In this document: one piece after another, positions 16,785 to 25,867 of the stretch
Layout of the letters: the number at the start of each line of letters is the position of its first letter
Numbering within the stretch: the first letter of the stretch is position 1
DNA from: Flavobacterium anhuiense
GTDB taxonomy: Bacteria; Bacteroidota; Bacteroidia; Flavobacteriales; Flavobacteriaceae
Direction: 5' to 3'
Assembly (NCBI RefSeq): GCF_004151235.1
Contig: NZ_JUIV01000020.1
Span: forward strand, 1-64,000
Length of the DNA stretch: 64,000 nt
Notes under the pieces: generated by a model
What the model saw: only the letters and a program-made list of their open reading frames with translations
Databases searched by the model: none
Told to the model about the DNA's origin: nothing
Position numbers and translations under genes: made by a program

Positions 16785-18653
16785 ATGCTAGAGCAAAATC
16801 AATATACCGAAGATAATATTCGTTCACTTGATTGGAAAGAACATATCCGTATGCGTCCTGGGATGTATATCGGAAAACTTGGAGACGGATCTGCGCCGGA
16901 TGATGGTATTTACATTCTTCTAAAAGAGGTTTTAGACAACTGTATCGATGAGTTCGTAATGGGCTCTGGAAAAACTATTGAAGTAAGTATCAAAGACAAA
17001 ACGGTTACGGTTCGTGATTACGGACGTGGTATTCCGTTAGGGAAAGTGGTCGATGTAGTGTCGAAGATGAATACAGGAGGAAAGTACGATACAAAAGCTT
17101 TCCAGAAGTCAGTAGGTCTGAATGGAGTCGGAACAAAAGCAGTAAACGCACTTTCGACTTATTTCCGTGTAGAATCTGTTCGTGATGACAAACAAAAAGG
17201 AGCGGAATTCTCTGCTGGGAATTTAGTTCTAGAAGAAGATATAATCGATACGACAAAACGTAAAGGAACAAAAGTAGTTTTTACGCCAGACGAAACGATT
17301 TTCAAAAACTTTAAATTCCGTTTAGAATATGTAGTTAAAATGGTTAAAAACTATTGTTATCTAAACAATGGTTTGACGATTATTTTCAATGGAGAAAAGT
17401 ATTATTCAGAAAACGGACTTCGTGATTTGTTGGAAGAAACTATCAGCGAAGAAGATTTAGAATATCCAATTATCCATTTGAAAGACCACGATATTGAGGT
17501 TGCATTGACGCACAGTAAAACCCAATACAGTGAAGAATATCACTCTTTCGTAAACGGTCAGAATACAACACAAGGAGGAACGCACTTAGCGGCTTACCGT
17601 GAAGCGGTTGTAAAAACGATTCGTGAGTTTTACAATAAGAATTTTGATGCGTCAGACGTTCGAAAATCGATTGTAAGTGCGATTAGTATTAAAGTAATGG
17701 AACCGGTTTTTGAGTCTCAGACCAAAACAAAATTAGGCTCTACTGATATGGGTTCTGACGATGGATCGCCAGCGGTTTCTGTTCGTACTTTCGTTAACGA
17801 TTTCATCAAAACGAAACTGGATAATTACCTGCATAAAAATCCGCCAACAGCCGAAGCTTTATTGCGTAAAATTCTTCAGGCAGAGCGCGAAAGAAAAGAA
17901 TTGTCAGGAATTAGAAAATTAGCAACAGATCGTGCTAAAAAAGCCAATCTTCACAATAAAAAATTAAGAGATTGTCGTGCGCATCTTCCAGATACCAAAA
18001 ACCCAAGAAACTTAGAAAGTACGCTTTTTATTACCGAGGGAGATTCGGCTTCTGGGTCAATTACAAAGTCACGTGACGTAAATACGCAAGCAGTTTTCAG
18101 TTTACGTGGTAAACCTTTGAATTCATATGGAATGTCTAAAAAAATTGTATATGAAAACGAAGAATTCAATTTATTGCAAGCTGCATTAGATATCGAAGAT
18201 GGATTAGAAAAACTGCGTTACAACAACATCGTAATCGCAACCGATGCCGATGTCGACGGAATGCACATTCGTTTATTGTTGATTACTTTTTTCTTGCAGT
18301 TTTTCCCTGAATTAATCAAAGAAGGGCATTTGTATATTTTACAGACACCGCTTTTCAGGGTTAGAAATAAAAAAGAAACGATTTATTGTTATTCTGAAGA
18401 AGAAAGAAAAGATGCGATTGAAAAATTAAAACCAAAACCCGAAATCACCCGATTTAAAGGTTTGGGAGAGATTTCGCCAGATGAGTTCAAGAACTTTATT
18501 GGAGATACGATTCGCCTTGATCCGGTTATGATGGATAAGCATACTTCAATCGAGCAGTTATTGTCTTTCTACATGGGGAAAAATACGCCAGACAGACAAG
18601 ATTTTATTATCAAGAATTTGAAGGTGGAGATTGATGAGCTTGAGGAGGCTTAA
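16785..18653 (+). CDS. parE: DNA topoisomerase IV subunit B
   Basis: A 622-residue type IIA topoisomerase ATPase subunit. The GHKL fold shows [20 protein letters not shown] and [12 protein letters not shown] in the first 130 residues. The TOPRIM domain shows [11 protein letters not shown] and [12 protein letters not shown] with the metal-binding acidic residues, and the C-terminus shows RFKGLGEI. The length suits ParE better than the longer GyrB. It is followed after 50 bp by the A subunit on the same strand, an arrangement typical of topoisomerase IV in Bacteroidetes. The holoenzyme decatenates chromosomes after replication. Confidence 0.95.
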   Translation: MLEQNQYTEDNIRSLDWKEHIRMRPGMYIGKLGDGSAPDDGIYILLKEVLDNCIDEFVMGSGKTIEVSIKDKTVTVRDYGRGIPLGKVVDVVSKMNTGGKYDTKAFQKSVGLNGVGTKAVNALSTYFRVESVRDDKQKGAEFSAGNLVLEEDIIDTTKRKGTKVVFTPDETIFKNFKFRLEYVVKMVKNYCYLNNGLTIIFNGEKYYSENGLRDLLEETISEEDLEYPIIHLKDHDIEVALTHSKTQYSEEYHSFVNGQNTTQGGTHLAAYREAVVKTIREFYNKNFDASDVRKSIVSAISIKVMEPVFESQTKTKLGSTDMGSDDGSPAVSVRTFVNDFIKTKLDNYLHKNPPTAEALLRKILQAERERKELSGIRKLATDRAKKANLHNKKLRDCRAHLPDTKNPRNLESTLFITEGDSASGSITKSRDVNTQAVFSLRGKPLNSYGMSKKIVYENEEFNLLQAALDIEDGLEKLRYNNIVIATDADVDGMHIRLLLITFFLQFFPELIKEGHLYILQTPLFRVRNKKETIYCYSEEERKDAIEKLKPKPEITRFKGLGEISPDEFKNFIGDTIRLDPVMMDKHTSIEQLLSFYMGKNTPDRQDFIIKNLKVEIDELEEA

Positions 18654-18703
18654 AAAGAAAAGAATTATAGAAGAATTTTTAGTAGTTATACTGAACAAAA
18701 TAT

Positions 18704-21418
18704 ATGAAAGACGAAGAAGACGATAACATAATTCCAAACGACGACGAGAATAATCAAGATGAAAATCAAGATAACATTCAAGATGGAGATGATGATGTGA
18801 TTGATGGAGAAGGAAAACATTTTGAAGGAGCACATTTTTACGAAAATCAAGAAGAAGAAGGCGAAGACGTTATTACTAAAGTAACGGGAATGTATAAAGA
18901 CTGGTTCTTGGATTATGCTTCGTACGTAATTTTGGAACGTGCAGTTCCTGCTATCGAGGACGGATTCAAACCTGTTCAGCGTCGTATTATGCACTCGTTA
19001 AAAGAGCTGGATGATGGTCGTTATAATAAAGTTGCCAATGTTGTTGGTCACACCATGCAGTATCACCCACATGGAGATGCGAGTATTGGTGACGCAATGG
19101 TACAGATCGGTCAAAAAGATTTATTGATTGACTGTCAAGGAAACTGGGGAAATATTCTAACAGGTGACGGTGCGGCAGCTCCCCGTTATATTGAGGCACG
19201 TTTATCCAAATTTGCTTTGGAGGTTTTGTATTCTCCAAAAATTACAGAATGGGGACTATCTTATGATGGTCGAAAAGCTGAACCAATTAATCTTCCTGTA
19301 AAATTCCCATTGCTTTTAGCACAAGGAGCAGAAGGTATTGCGGTTGGACTTTCTACAAAAGTACTTCCTCATAACTTTAACGAATTAATTGACGCTTCGA
19401 TTAAAATCTTAAAGGGGAAATCGTTTACGCTTTATCCAGATTTTGCAACAGCCGGTGTTGCTGACGTTTCGAATTACAACGACGGAATGCGTGGCGGACG
19501 TGTGCGTGTTCGTGCTAAAATTTCGCAATTAGACAAAAACACCTTGGTCATTACGCAGATTCCGTTTTCTACCAATACATCGAGTTTGATTGATAGTATT
19601 TTGAAAGCCAATGAAAAAGGTAAAATCAAAATCAAGAAAATTGAAGATAACACGGCTGCCGATGTAGAGATTCTGATTCATCTTTTCCCTGGTGTTTCGC
19701 CAGATAAAACGATCGATGCTTTATTTGCATTTACGGCCTGTGAAACTTCTATTGCACCTTTAGGATGTGTGATTGAAGATAATAAACCATTGTTTATTGG
19801 AGTTTCTGAAATGTTGAAAATTTCAACCGAAAGAACGGTTGATTTGCTAAAACAAGAGCTTGAAATTCAATTAGAAGAATTAAAAAATAAGTGGCATTTC
19901 TCTACTTTAGAAAAAATCTTCATTCGTGAAGAAATGTATATTGACTTCAAATTATACGGAGACAGAGAATCATTATACAAATACTTGTATGATAGATTTG
20001 AGCCTTTCAAAAAATCATTCGTTAGAGAAATCAACGACGATGATTTACAGCGTTTGACTCAAATTCCAATGATTCGTATCACACGTTTCGACTCTGATAA
20101 AGCAGATGAATTAATTTCTAGATTAGAAGAGGAAATGAAAGAGGTAGAATACAATTTGGAACATCTTACCGATTTTGCCATTGCCTATTTTACCAAACTG
20201 AAAGAGAAATACGGAAAAGGACGAGAGCGTAAAACAGAACTTCGCGTATTTGATAATGTTGAAGCTACAAAAGTTGTTTTAAGAAACACAAAACTATATG
20301 TAAACCGCGAAGAAGGTTTCGTAGGAACTAGTTTAAAGAAAGATGAATACGTAGGCGACTGTTCTGATATTGATGATGTTATCGTGTTTTTGCGAGACGG
20401 AACCATGATGATTACAAAAGTAGATGCTAAAACCTTTATCGGAAAAGACATTATACACGCTGCCGTTTTTGATAAAAACGATAAACGCACCATTTATAAT
20501 ATGATGTATCGTGATGGAAAATCTGGTCCTTCGTATATAAAACGTTTTAATGTTACTGGAGTAACGCGTGATAAAGCGTACGATTTGACAAATGGAACAA
20601 ACGGTTCTCAGGTGGTTTATTTTTCGCATAATCCAAATGGGGAAGCTGAGGTTGTAACTATTTTACTGCGTCAAGTTGGAACGATTAAGAAACTGAAATT
20701 CGATATTGATTTTGCAAAATTAGCAATCAAAGGACGTGGCTCTAAAGGAAACTTAGTGACCAAATATCCAATCAAGAAAATCGAATTAAAAGAAAAAGGG
20801 ATTTCGACTTTATTGCCAAGAAAAGTTTGGTTTGATGATACTGTAAAACGCTTAAATGTTGATGCAAGAGGGGAATTGTTAGGAGAGTTTAAGCCGACAG
20901 ATAAAATATTAGTAATTAGCCAGTCAGGAAAATTAAAAGTAATAATTCCAGAGTTATCTACGCATTTTGATGAAGATATGATTGTTTTGGAGAAATGGAA
21001 ACCTAAAAAACCTATTTCTGCGATTTACTATGATGGAGAAAAAGAGCGTTATTTCTTGAAGCGTTTCTTGGTTGAAAATGAAGGAAAAGAAGAAAGCTTT
21101 ATTACAGATCACCCAAATTCGCAGTTAGAAATCGTTTCGACTGATTATCGCCCAGTGGCACAATTAGTTTTTGCGAAAGTAAAAGGCGTTCAAAAAGACG
21201 ATCTTCATATTGATGTAGAAGACTTTATAGCCGTAAAAGGTTTCAAAGCTCTTGGAAATCAATTGACAACTGATAAATTAAGACAAGTAAATTTATTAGA
21301 TCCGCTTCCTTATGAAGAGCCAGTTGAAGAAGTTCCTGAAAAACCAGAAATCCCAGAAGATGATCCTGTTGAAACAGAATTAGACGATGACGGCCAAATA
21401 GGTTTGGTTTTAGAATAG
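18704..21418 (+). CDS. parC: DNA topoisomerase IV subunit A
   Basis: A 904-residue DNA-cleaving subunit. After an unusual, very acidic N-terminal tail (residues 3-56, mostly D, E, N, Q) come FKPVQRRIMHSL, the HPHGDASIGDAMV region (the position of the quinolone-contacting Ser of E. coli ParC is Ala here), and the active-site Tyr162 in APRYIEARL. A coiled-coil arm and C-terminal beta-pinwheel repeats follow; the tail after residue 870 is again acidic. Paired with parE 50 bp upstream. A hairpin terminator follows the stop codon. Confidence 0.95.
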   Translation: MKDEEDDNIIPNDDENNQDENQDNIQDGDDDVIDGEGKHFEGAHFYENQEEEGEDVITKVTGMYKDWFLDYASYVILERAVPAIEDGFKPVQRRIMHSLKELDDGRYNKVANVVGHTMQYHPHGDASIGDAMVQIGQKDLLIDCQGNWGNILTGDGAAAPRYIEARLSKFALEVLYSPKITEWGLSYDGRKAEPINLPVKFPLLLAQGAEGIAVGLSTKVLPHNFNELIDASIKILKGKSFTLYPDFATAGVADVSNYNDGMRGGRVRVRAKISQLDKNTLVITQIPFSTNTSSLIDSILKANEKGKIKIKKIEDNTAADVEILIHLFPGVSPDKTIDALFAFTACETSIAPLGCVIEDNKPLFIGVSEMLKISTERTVDLLKQELEIQLEELKNKWHFSTLEKIFIREEMYIDFKLYGDRESLYKYLYDRFEPFKKSFVREINDDDLQRLTQIPMIRITRFDSDKADELISRLEEEMKEVEYNLEHLTDFAIAYFTKLKEKYGKGRERKTELRVFDNVEATKVVLRNTKLYVNREEGFVGTSLKKDEYVGDCSDIDDVIVFLRDGTMMITKVDAKTFIGKDIIHAAVFDKNDKRTIYNMMYRDGKSGPSYIKRFNVTGVTRDKAYDLTNGTNGSQVVYFSHNPNGEAEVVTILLRQVGTIKKLKFDIDFAKLAIKGRGSKGNLVTKYPIKKIELKEKGISTLLPRKVWFDDTVKRLNVDARGELLGEFKPTDKILVISQSGKLKVIIPELSTHFDEDMIVLEKWKPKKPISAIYYDGEKERYFLKRFLVENEGKEESFITDHPNSQLEIVSTDYRPVAQLVFAKVKGVQKDDLHIDVEDFIAVKGFKALGNQLTTDKLRQVNLLDPLPYEEPVEEVPEKPEIPEDDPVETELDDDGQIGLVLE

Positions 21419-21424
21419 AAATGA

Positions 21425-21457
21425 AAAACGCTAAGATTGATTTCTTAGCGTTTTTTT
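21425..21457 (+). terminator. parE-parC terminator
   Basis: Stem AAAACGCTAAG / CTTAGCGTTTT with an 8-nt loop and a T run, 6 bp after the parC stop codon. The stem sequence is identical to the one at 22352-22380. Confidence 0.9.
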
Positions 21458-21580
21458 ATGTTAAAAATAAATGTTTTAACATAAAATTAATAAGTCTTAT
21501 TTTGTTATAATTTAAACTTTAACTGGAGTATTTGTCATATTTTGATGTCTAAATTCGTGAATTAATTTAAAATCAAAATC

Positions 21581-22330
21581 ATGAAAAAATTTTTATGTTT
21601 ATTAAGTGCCGTTGCATTTGTATTTGCTTCTTGTTCAAAAGACGATTCATCAGATTCGGCATCTTCTATTTTAGTTAGAAAAATAACTGAATTCGAAAAT
21701 GGAAGCCCAATTACAAGAACCGTTCAATATAATGGCAATAAGGTTGTAAGTATAACTGAAGAAGATGGTTCACAAAGAAAATTTACTTATACAGGAAATC
21801 AAATAACAAAAATTGAGGAATTTGATGTGGACGGATTACCAGACGGTTCTATTGTATATGGTTATACAAATGGGCTGATGACAAGTTACGTTGAAAAGTA
21901 TGATGATTTGTATAATCATAAGACTAAATATACTCATAACAATGATGGAACGGTTTCTTATGAACAATTTAAGGTAAATATCGAAACAGGAATTGAAGAA
22001 AAAAATGGGCAAACTGGGACATTAACATTCAGAGATGGAAATTTAATTAAAGCGGAAAGATCATTTTCTAATTATAATTCTGTAGAAATCTACGAGTATG
22101 ATGCAAAAAATAGCCCTCTTAAAAATGTTGTTGGTTGGAATTTATTATTAGATGATGAACCAGCCATTAATAATGTAACTAAAAGGACTTACATTTCAGG
22201 ATCTGATAATAATGTTCATACAGATATAGATATAACTACTTATAAATATGATGCAAATAATTTTCCAATAGAAAAGACTACAAGTTTTTCTGATTCAACT
22301 TCTCCTGAAATTATTCAGTATACATATTAA
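21581..22330 (+). CDS. Lipoprotein with YD-repeat-like strands
   Basis: A 249-residue lipoprotein (MKKFLCLLSAVAFVFASC, lipid-attached Cys18). The body consists of short beta units such as RTVQYNGNKVVSITEEDGS, FTYTGNQITKIEEFD, YGYTNGLMTSYVEKYD and YKYDANNFPIEKTT, which look like the YD/RHS-type strand repeats of many Bacteroidetes DUF4595-like surface lipoproteins. Probably on the cell surface or in the periplasm; no enzymatic motif. It lies between two hairpin terminators with identical stems. Confidence 0.8.
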   Translation: MKKFLCLLSAVAFVFASCSKDDSSDSASSILVRKITEFENGSPITRTVQYNGNKVVSITEEDGSQRKFTYTGNQITKIEEFDVDGLPDGSIVYGYTNGLMTSYVEKYDDLYNHKTKYTHNNDGTVSYEQFKVNIETGIEEKNGQTGTLTFRDGNLIKAERSFSNYNSVEIYEYDAKNSPLKNVVGWNLLLDDEPAINNVTKRTYISGSDNNVHTDIDITTYKYDANNFPIEKTTSFSDSTSPEIIQYTY

Positions 22331-22351
22331 TAAAAAATAGATTTTATATAA

Positions 22352-22383
22352 AAAACGCTAAGATTTATTCTTAGCGTTTTTTT
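22352..22383. terminator. Bidirectional terminator between the lipoprotein gene and the ClpV relic
   Basis: Stem AAAACGCTAAG / CTTAGCGTTTT with a 7-nt loop, with T runs on both strands. It serves the plus-strand lipoprotein gene and the minus-strand AAA+ relic. Confidence 0.85.
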
Positions 22384-22403
22384 ATTTGATAGATCAATTA
22401 ATT

Positions 22404-23400
22404 CTAAACGGAAATAGGTTCTGTTATAACCCATTTTACTTCGTTGTTTTCAATACTAATAGAAACAATATCACCATCTTTTATTTCTCCCGAAATTATT
22501 TTTTTAGCTAGAGGTCTTCTTAAATGAGTTCTGATAATGGTTTTAATAGGTCTTGCTCCATATTTAGCATTATAACCATTTTCAGCAAGATAGAGCTTGG
22601 CTTCCATCGGAATCTCTACTTTAATATTGATGTTTTTTAATAAATCCATAAATTCCTTTTTAAGATGGATTTCAAAAATTTTCAATGCATTTTCTTTGCT
22701 GATAGGCGCAAAAGGTATTATTTCAGTTAATCTTCCCAAAAATTCAGGTCTGAAATAATTTGCCATAATTTCCATCAAAGAACCTGAAGTTGGAATTTCA
22801 GCATTGTTGAATGTATTTACGATATGATCTGCACCAATATTCGAAGTAAAGAGAATTATGGCATTGGAAAAATCGCCTTCTTTACCTAAACGATCGTGTA
22901 GTTTTCCCTCGTCCATAATCTGTAAAAATACGTCAAAAACGGAAGGATGTGCCTTTTCAATTTCATCAAATAAAACAATAGAGTAGGGCTTTTGTCTAAT
23001 CTTGTTTACTAATAATCCACCTTCTTCATAACCAACATATCCTGGAGGTGCACCATAAAGTAGTGCAGCCGAATGTTCTTCTTTAAATTCAGACATATCA
23101 AAACGAATGATTGCGTTTTCATCCTGAAAAAGAAATTCAGCTAAAGATTTAGCTAATTCGGTTTTTCCCGTTCCTGTTGGTCCTAAGAAAAAGAAAGAAG
23201 CGATTGGCTGACCAGCTTTACTGAGTCCTGAACGCGATTCTAAAATAGAACCAGCAACTGTCTCAATGCAGTGATCTTGACCGATAACTCTTCGTCCTAA
23301 AACCTCTTCAATAGTATTAAGTCTTTGTTTCTCTTCTTCTTTAAGTTTTCCAGCAGGAATTCCTTGAAATAAATCAGCTTTTAGCTTCTGTAGAACAACA
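22404..23400 (-). pseudogene. 5'-truncated ClpV/ClpB-type AAA+ ATPase, type VI secretion relic
   Basis: The minus-strand frame is open from about 23420 to the stop at 22404 and encodes only the second ATPase module of a ClpB/ClpV protein. Read from the junction it runs GIPAGKLKEEEKQRL, RRVIGQDHCIETVAG, then Walker A GPTGTGKTELAKSLAEF, the pore segment GAPPGYVGYEEGG, Walker B SIVLFDEIEKAHP, the sensor SNIG and an arginine-finger-like EFLGRLTEIIPF, with a C-terminal small domain. The N-domain and first ATPase module (about 500 residues) are missing and no start codon fits. The abutting TssF-like fragment makes ClpV (TssH, which recycles the contracted T6SS sheath) more likely than housekeeping ClpB; that choice is inference. 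Confidence 0.8.
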
Positions 23401-23947
23401 GGCGAGAGAAAGCAGTTTTTCTAAAAATAATGATCCGTACCTGATGATTAAGCCAAAGATTGATGAATCTATAGGAAAGTCATTTAGTATACATTATTGG
23501 TCTACTTGTGCAGAAGAAGGAAATGACATCAAAGCAGGAACTGTTTTAGAATCGAAAGACGATTTACTGTTTGTAAGTAAAGAAGCAGTTTTGGTTACCA
23601 ATACTGTTGGCGGTATGAACAAGCAAAATAATAAAGACCGTATTTTGGCTTATCGAAATGCTTTACTTACTCGTGGCAGAATCGTAACTTTTGCAGATAT
23701 AAAAGCATTTGGATTTAATCATTTTAAAAGTTGTTTAACAGATATTAGAATAGAAAAAGGAACGCGAAAAGAAATTTCTGTAAAAGCAGGTTTTAGTAGA
23801 ACGGTAGATATTTATCTAAAAATAAATGCAACAGAGAGAAATTATCTATCAGCTACAGAATGGGATTATCTGTCTGAAAGTTTTATAAAGAACTTAAAAA
23901 ATAGGTCGTCAAATGTATTTCCTTATCGCCTTTTCATAGAAGAATAA
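23401..23947 (+). pseudogene. 5'-truncated TssF-like baseplate protein gene, type VI secretion relic
   Basis: About 180 residues of recognisable sequence, read through RESSFSKNNDPYLMIKPK. The segments FSIHYWSTCAEEGNDIKAGT, AVLVTNTVGGMNKQNNKDRILAYRNALLTRGRIVTFADIKAF and the C-terminal baseplate-J-like part resemble the last third of TssF proteins of Bacteroidetes (subtype iii) T6SS. Full-length TssF is around 600 residues. The Met at 23444 is internal to the conserved region, so it is probably not a true start. An in-frame stop at 23342 lies inside the ClpV relic, so the junction is between about 23380 and 23410. Confidence 0.65.
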
Positions 23948-23954
23948 AAGAATG

Positions 23955-23990
23955 AAAAAACGCCGAAAAAATATTTTTTCGGCGTTTTTA
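23955..23990 (+). terminator. Strong hairpin terminator after the TssF-like relic
   Basis: A nearly perfect inverted repeat (AAAACGCCGAAAAAA / TTTTTTCGGCGTTTTT) with a very small loop and T run, directly after the stop codon. It may also serve the convergent peroxidase gene. Confidence 0.85.
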
Positions 23991-24013
23991 TTTAATAGAG
24001 ATTTATTTTGGTT

Positions 24014-25798
24014 TTACTGGTATTTCTTGTCCGTGAGCGTTTTTATAAAAGCAACAAGAGCTTTTTCTTCTTTTACCGTTAAATTCAGTTTGTCAAAAGG
24101 AAGCGTTTGGTTTTCTACTTCGTAGCCTAAACCAATTCCACCGCCTTTATTGTAGAATGAAACTACTTCTTCGAGCGTTTTAAAAACTCCGTTGTGCATG
24201 TATGGAGCAGTTACAGCTACATTTCTTACAGTTGGCGTTTTAAAAGCACCAACCAATTGAGGCATTTTATTGTATACGTAACGGCCTTTATCTGGACTTA
24301 AGGATTTTCCCGAAGACTCATTTGGAGTTCCGATAACTTCGTGTTCGGTTTTGGAATAACTTGGTGGAACCGTTCCGTTAAATAAAGGTGTAAAATGGCA
24401 AGTTGCACATTTTGCTTTTCCCATAAAAAGATTCATTCCTTCGATTTCCTCATTGTTTAGGACGTTTTTATTTCCTCTCATGTATTCATCAAATCTAGAA
24501 TCAAAAGCATTTAAAGAACGTACATAACTCGCAATAGCATTCTGAATCTGCCACGCTTCTGGTTTTGATGTTTTTGGAAAGGCTTTTTTGAATAGTTTTA
24601 CATATTCTTTATCAAGTAGAATTTTAGCATGAATATTTTCCATCGAACCATGCATTTCGTCTTTATTCTGAATCACATCTACACTCTGTTTTTCTAAATC
24701 CAACTGACGCATATCCCAAAATTGAGCATTTTGCAGAGAAGCATAGGTTAGAGTAGGAGTATTTCGTGGTAAATTCATTCCCGTTAATGAAATATTAGTT
24801 TTTAAGCCATCAGTAAAAGCTTTTTCAGGATTATGGCAAGTTGCACAGCTTCGGTCATTGTTTTTGGAAAGACTTGTGTCATAAAACAATTTTTCGCCTA
24901 AAATCGCTTTTTCTTTAGTGAAATTATATTCTTTAGAAAGCACAAATGCATTTACATCAAAAGCATCTTTGTCAAATAAAGTTTCAATTGTTGGTTTTAA
25001 CGGACTGCTTTTCTTTACATTTTTAATGTTTTCTTCTTTCTGAAAAGTTTTCAGTTTTTTTGAAATCGGATTCAAATATTCAGTTATAAAAACGGCACGA
25101 TTGAAAGCGTTGAAATTATTATTTTCAGAGCAGTATTTTTGTGCGTTTTTTGTTAACTCTCTTAATTCGGATACCGATTTGTTATCAGTATCAATCTTTT
25201 TAAGTGTTTCTGGAATTGAAATTAAACTTTGGCCAGCTTCTGGAATTGAAGACTGCAAAATCGGACTATCAAAACCAGTGATTCCTAAAGCAATAACTCT
25301 AAAAACATTCTGCTGCATAGCATCCAAAACGTAATCATCGCTAATAGTAATCACTTCAAAAGTGCTTTTGAGCTGTTTGATATTGGATTGAAAAATATTC
25401 AATTCTCTCGTTAAATCTTCTTTGCTTTCAGGATTGTATTCAGGATAAATCATTTCTTCCATAACCTGAAAACCATGCGGCTCAAAAGATCGGTTTTCTT
25501 CCAATTCCATTTCGTCAAGAGCGGGACCGTTCATGAATCTAGCTGTTTCAGGAATGAAATATTCAATTGCCCATTCGACTTTTTTGTATGCCAGACGAGA
25601 TTTTTTAAATTGCTTTACAATTTCTTTCTGCGAAGAATTGCTTTTTACAAGCTTTTGAAATTGAGTAATTTCATTGCTAAGTTTACTTAAATCGACAAGT
25701 AGTTCTTGTTTAACCGTTGGTTTTGAAGCTTCGCTTTCTTTGCATGAAAAGAAAAAAGAAAGCAATAGGAATAGAAAAGTAAGATGTTTTAATTTCAT
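24014..25798 (-). CDS. Di-heme cytochrome c peroxidase lipoprotein with imelysin-like N-terminal domain
   Basis: A 594-residue lipoprotein (lipid-attached Cys19 in SFFFSCKES). Residues about 280-590 form a MauG/CcpA-type di-heme peroxidase with heme motifs CATCH at 318-322 (CATCHNPEKAF) and 464-468 (CATCHFTPLF), plus MPQLVGAFKTPTVRNVAVTAPYMHNGVF. It would reduce hydrogen peroxide, or oxidise another substrate, in the periplasm. Residues about 25-250 are mostly helical and contain PHGFQVMEEMIYPE, reminiscent of the GxHxxE motif of imelysin-type iron-uptake proteins; that similarity is tentative. It follows the PhoX-like gene on the same strand with a hairpin in the 69-bp spacer. Confidence 0.88.
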   Translation of the reverse strand: MKLKHLTFLFLLLSFFFSCKESEASKPTVKQELLVDLSKLSNEITQFQKLVKSNSSQKEIVKQFKKSRLAYKKVEWAIEYFIPETARFMNGPALDEMELEENRSFEPHGFQVMEEMIYPEYNPESKEDLTRELNIFQSNIKQLKSTFEVITISDDYVLDAMQQNVFRVIALGITGFDSPILQSSIPEAGQSLISIPETLKKIDTDNKSVSELRELTKNAQKYCSENNNFNAFNRAVFITEYLNPISKKLKTFQKEENIKNVKKSSPLKPTIETLFDKDAFDVNAFVLSKEYNFTKEKAILGEKLFYDTSLSKNNDRSCATCHNPEKAFTDGLKTNISLTGMNLPRNTPTLTYASLQNAQFWDMRQLDLEKQSVDVIQNKDEMHGSMENIHAKILLDKEYVKLFKKAFPKTSKPEAWQIQNAIASYVRSLNAFDSRFDEYMRGNKNVLNNEEIEGMNLFMGKAKCATCHFTPLFNGTVPPSYSKTEHEVIGTPNESSGKSLSPDKGRYVYNKMPQLVGAFKTPTVRNVAVTAPYMHNGVFKTLEEVVSFYNKGGGIGLGYEVENQTLPFDKLNLTVKEEKALVAFIKTLTDKKYQ

Positions 25799-25817
25799 AG
25801 TGGTGTTGTAATAGAAA

Positions 25818-25843
25818 CAACCCTTATCGAAAAATAAGGGTTG
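25818..25843 (-). promoter_or_regulatory. Intercistronic hairpin between the PhoX-like and peroxidase genes
   Basis: CAACCCTTAT and ATAAGGGTTG form a perfect 10-bp stem with a 6-nt loop. No clear T run follows on the minus strand, so it may be a processing or attenuation site more than a full terminator. Confidence 0.6.
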
Positions 25844-25867
25844 TCAATAAGATTTCGGTAGAAATTA

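Noticed and set aside
22404-23096. A complete small Clp ATPase starting at the Met of DMSEFKEEH
   Set aside because: That Met lies after Walker A; the frame continues upstream with GPTGTGKTEL and other conserved parts, so the short form is an artefact.
22404-23400. Housekeeping ClpB pseudogene
   Set aside because: Not excluded by sequence alone, but the abutting TssF-like fragment makes ClpV of a T6SS more economical.
23444-23947. An independent 167-residue gene starting at the Met at 23444
   Set aside because: The recognisable TssF-like sequence continues upstream of that Met, so it is an internal residue of a truncated gene.
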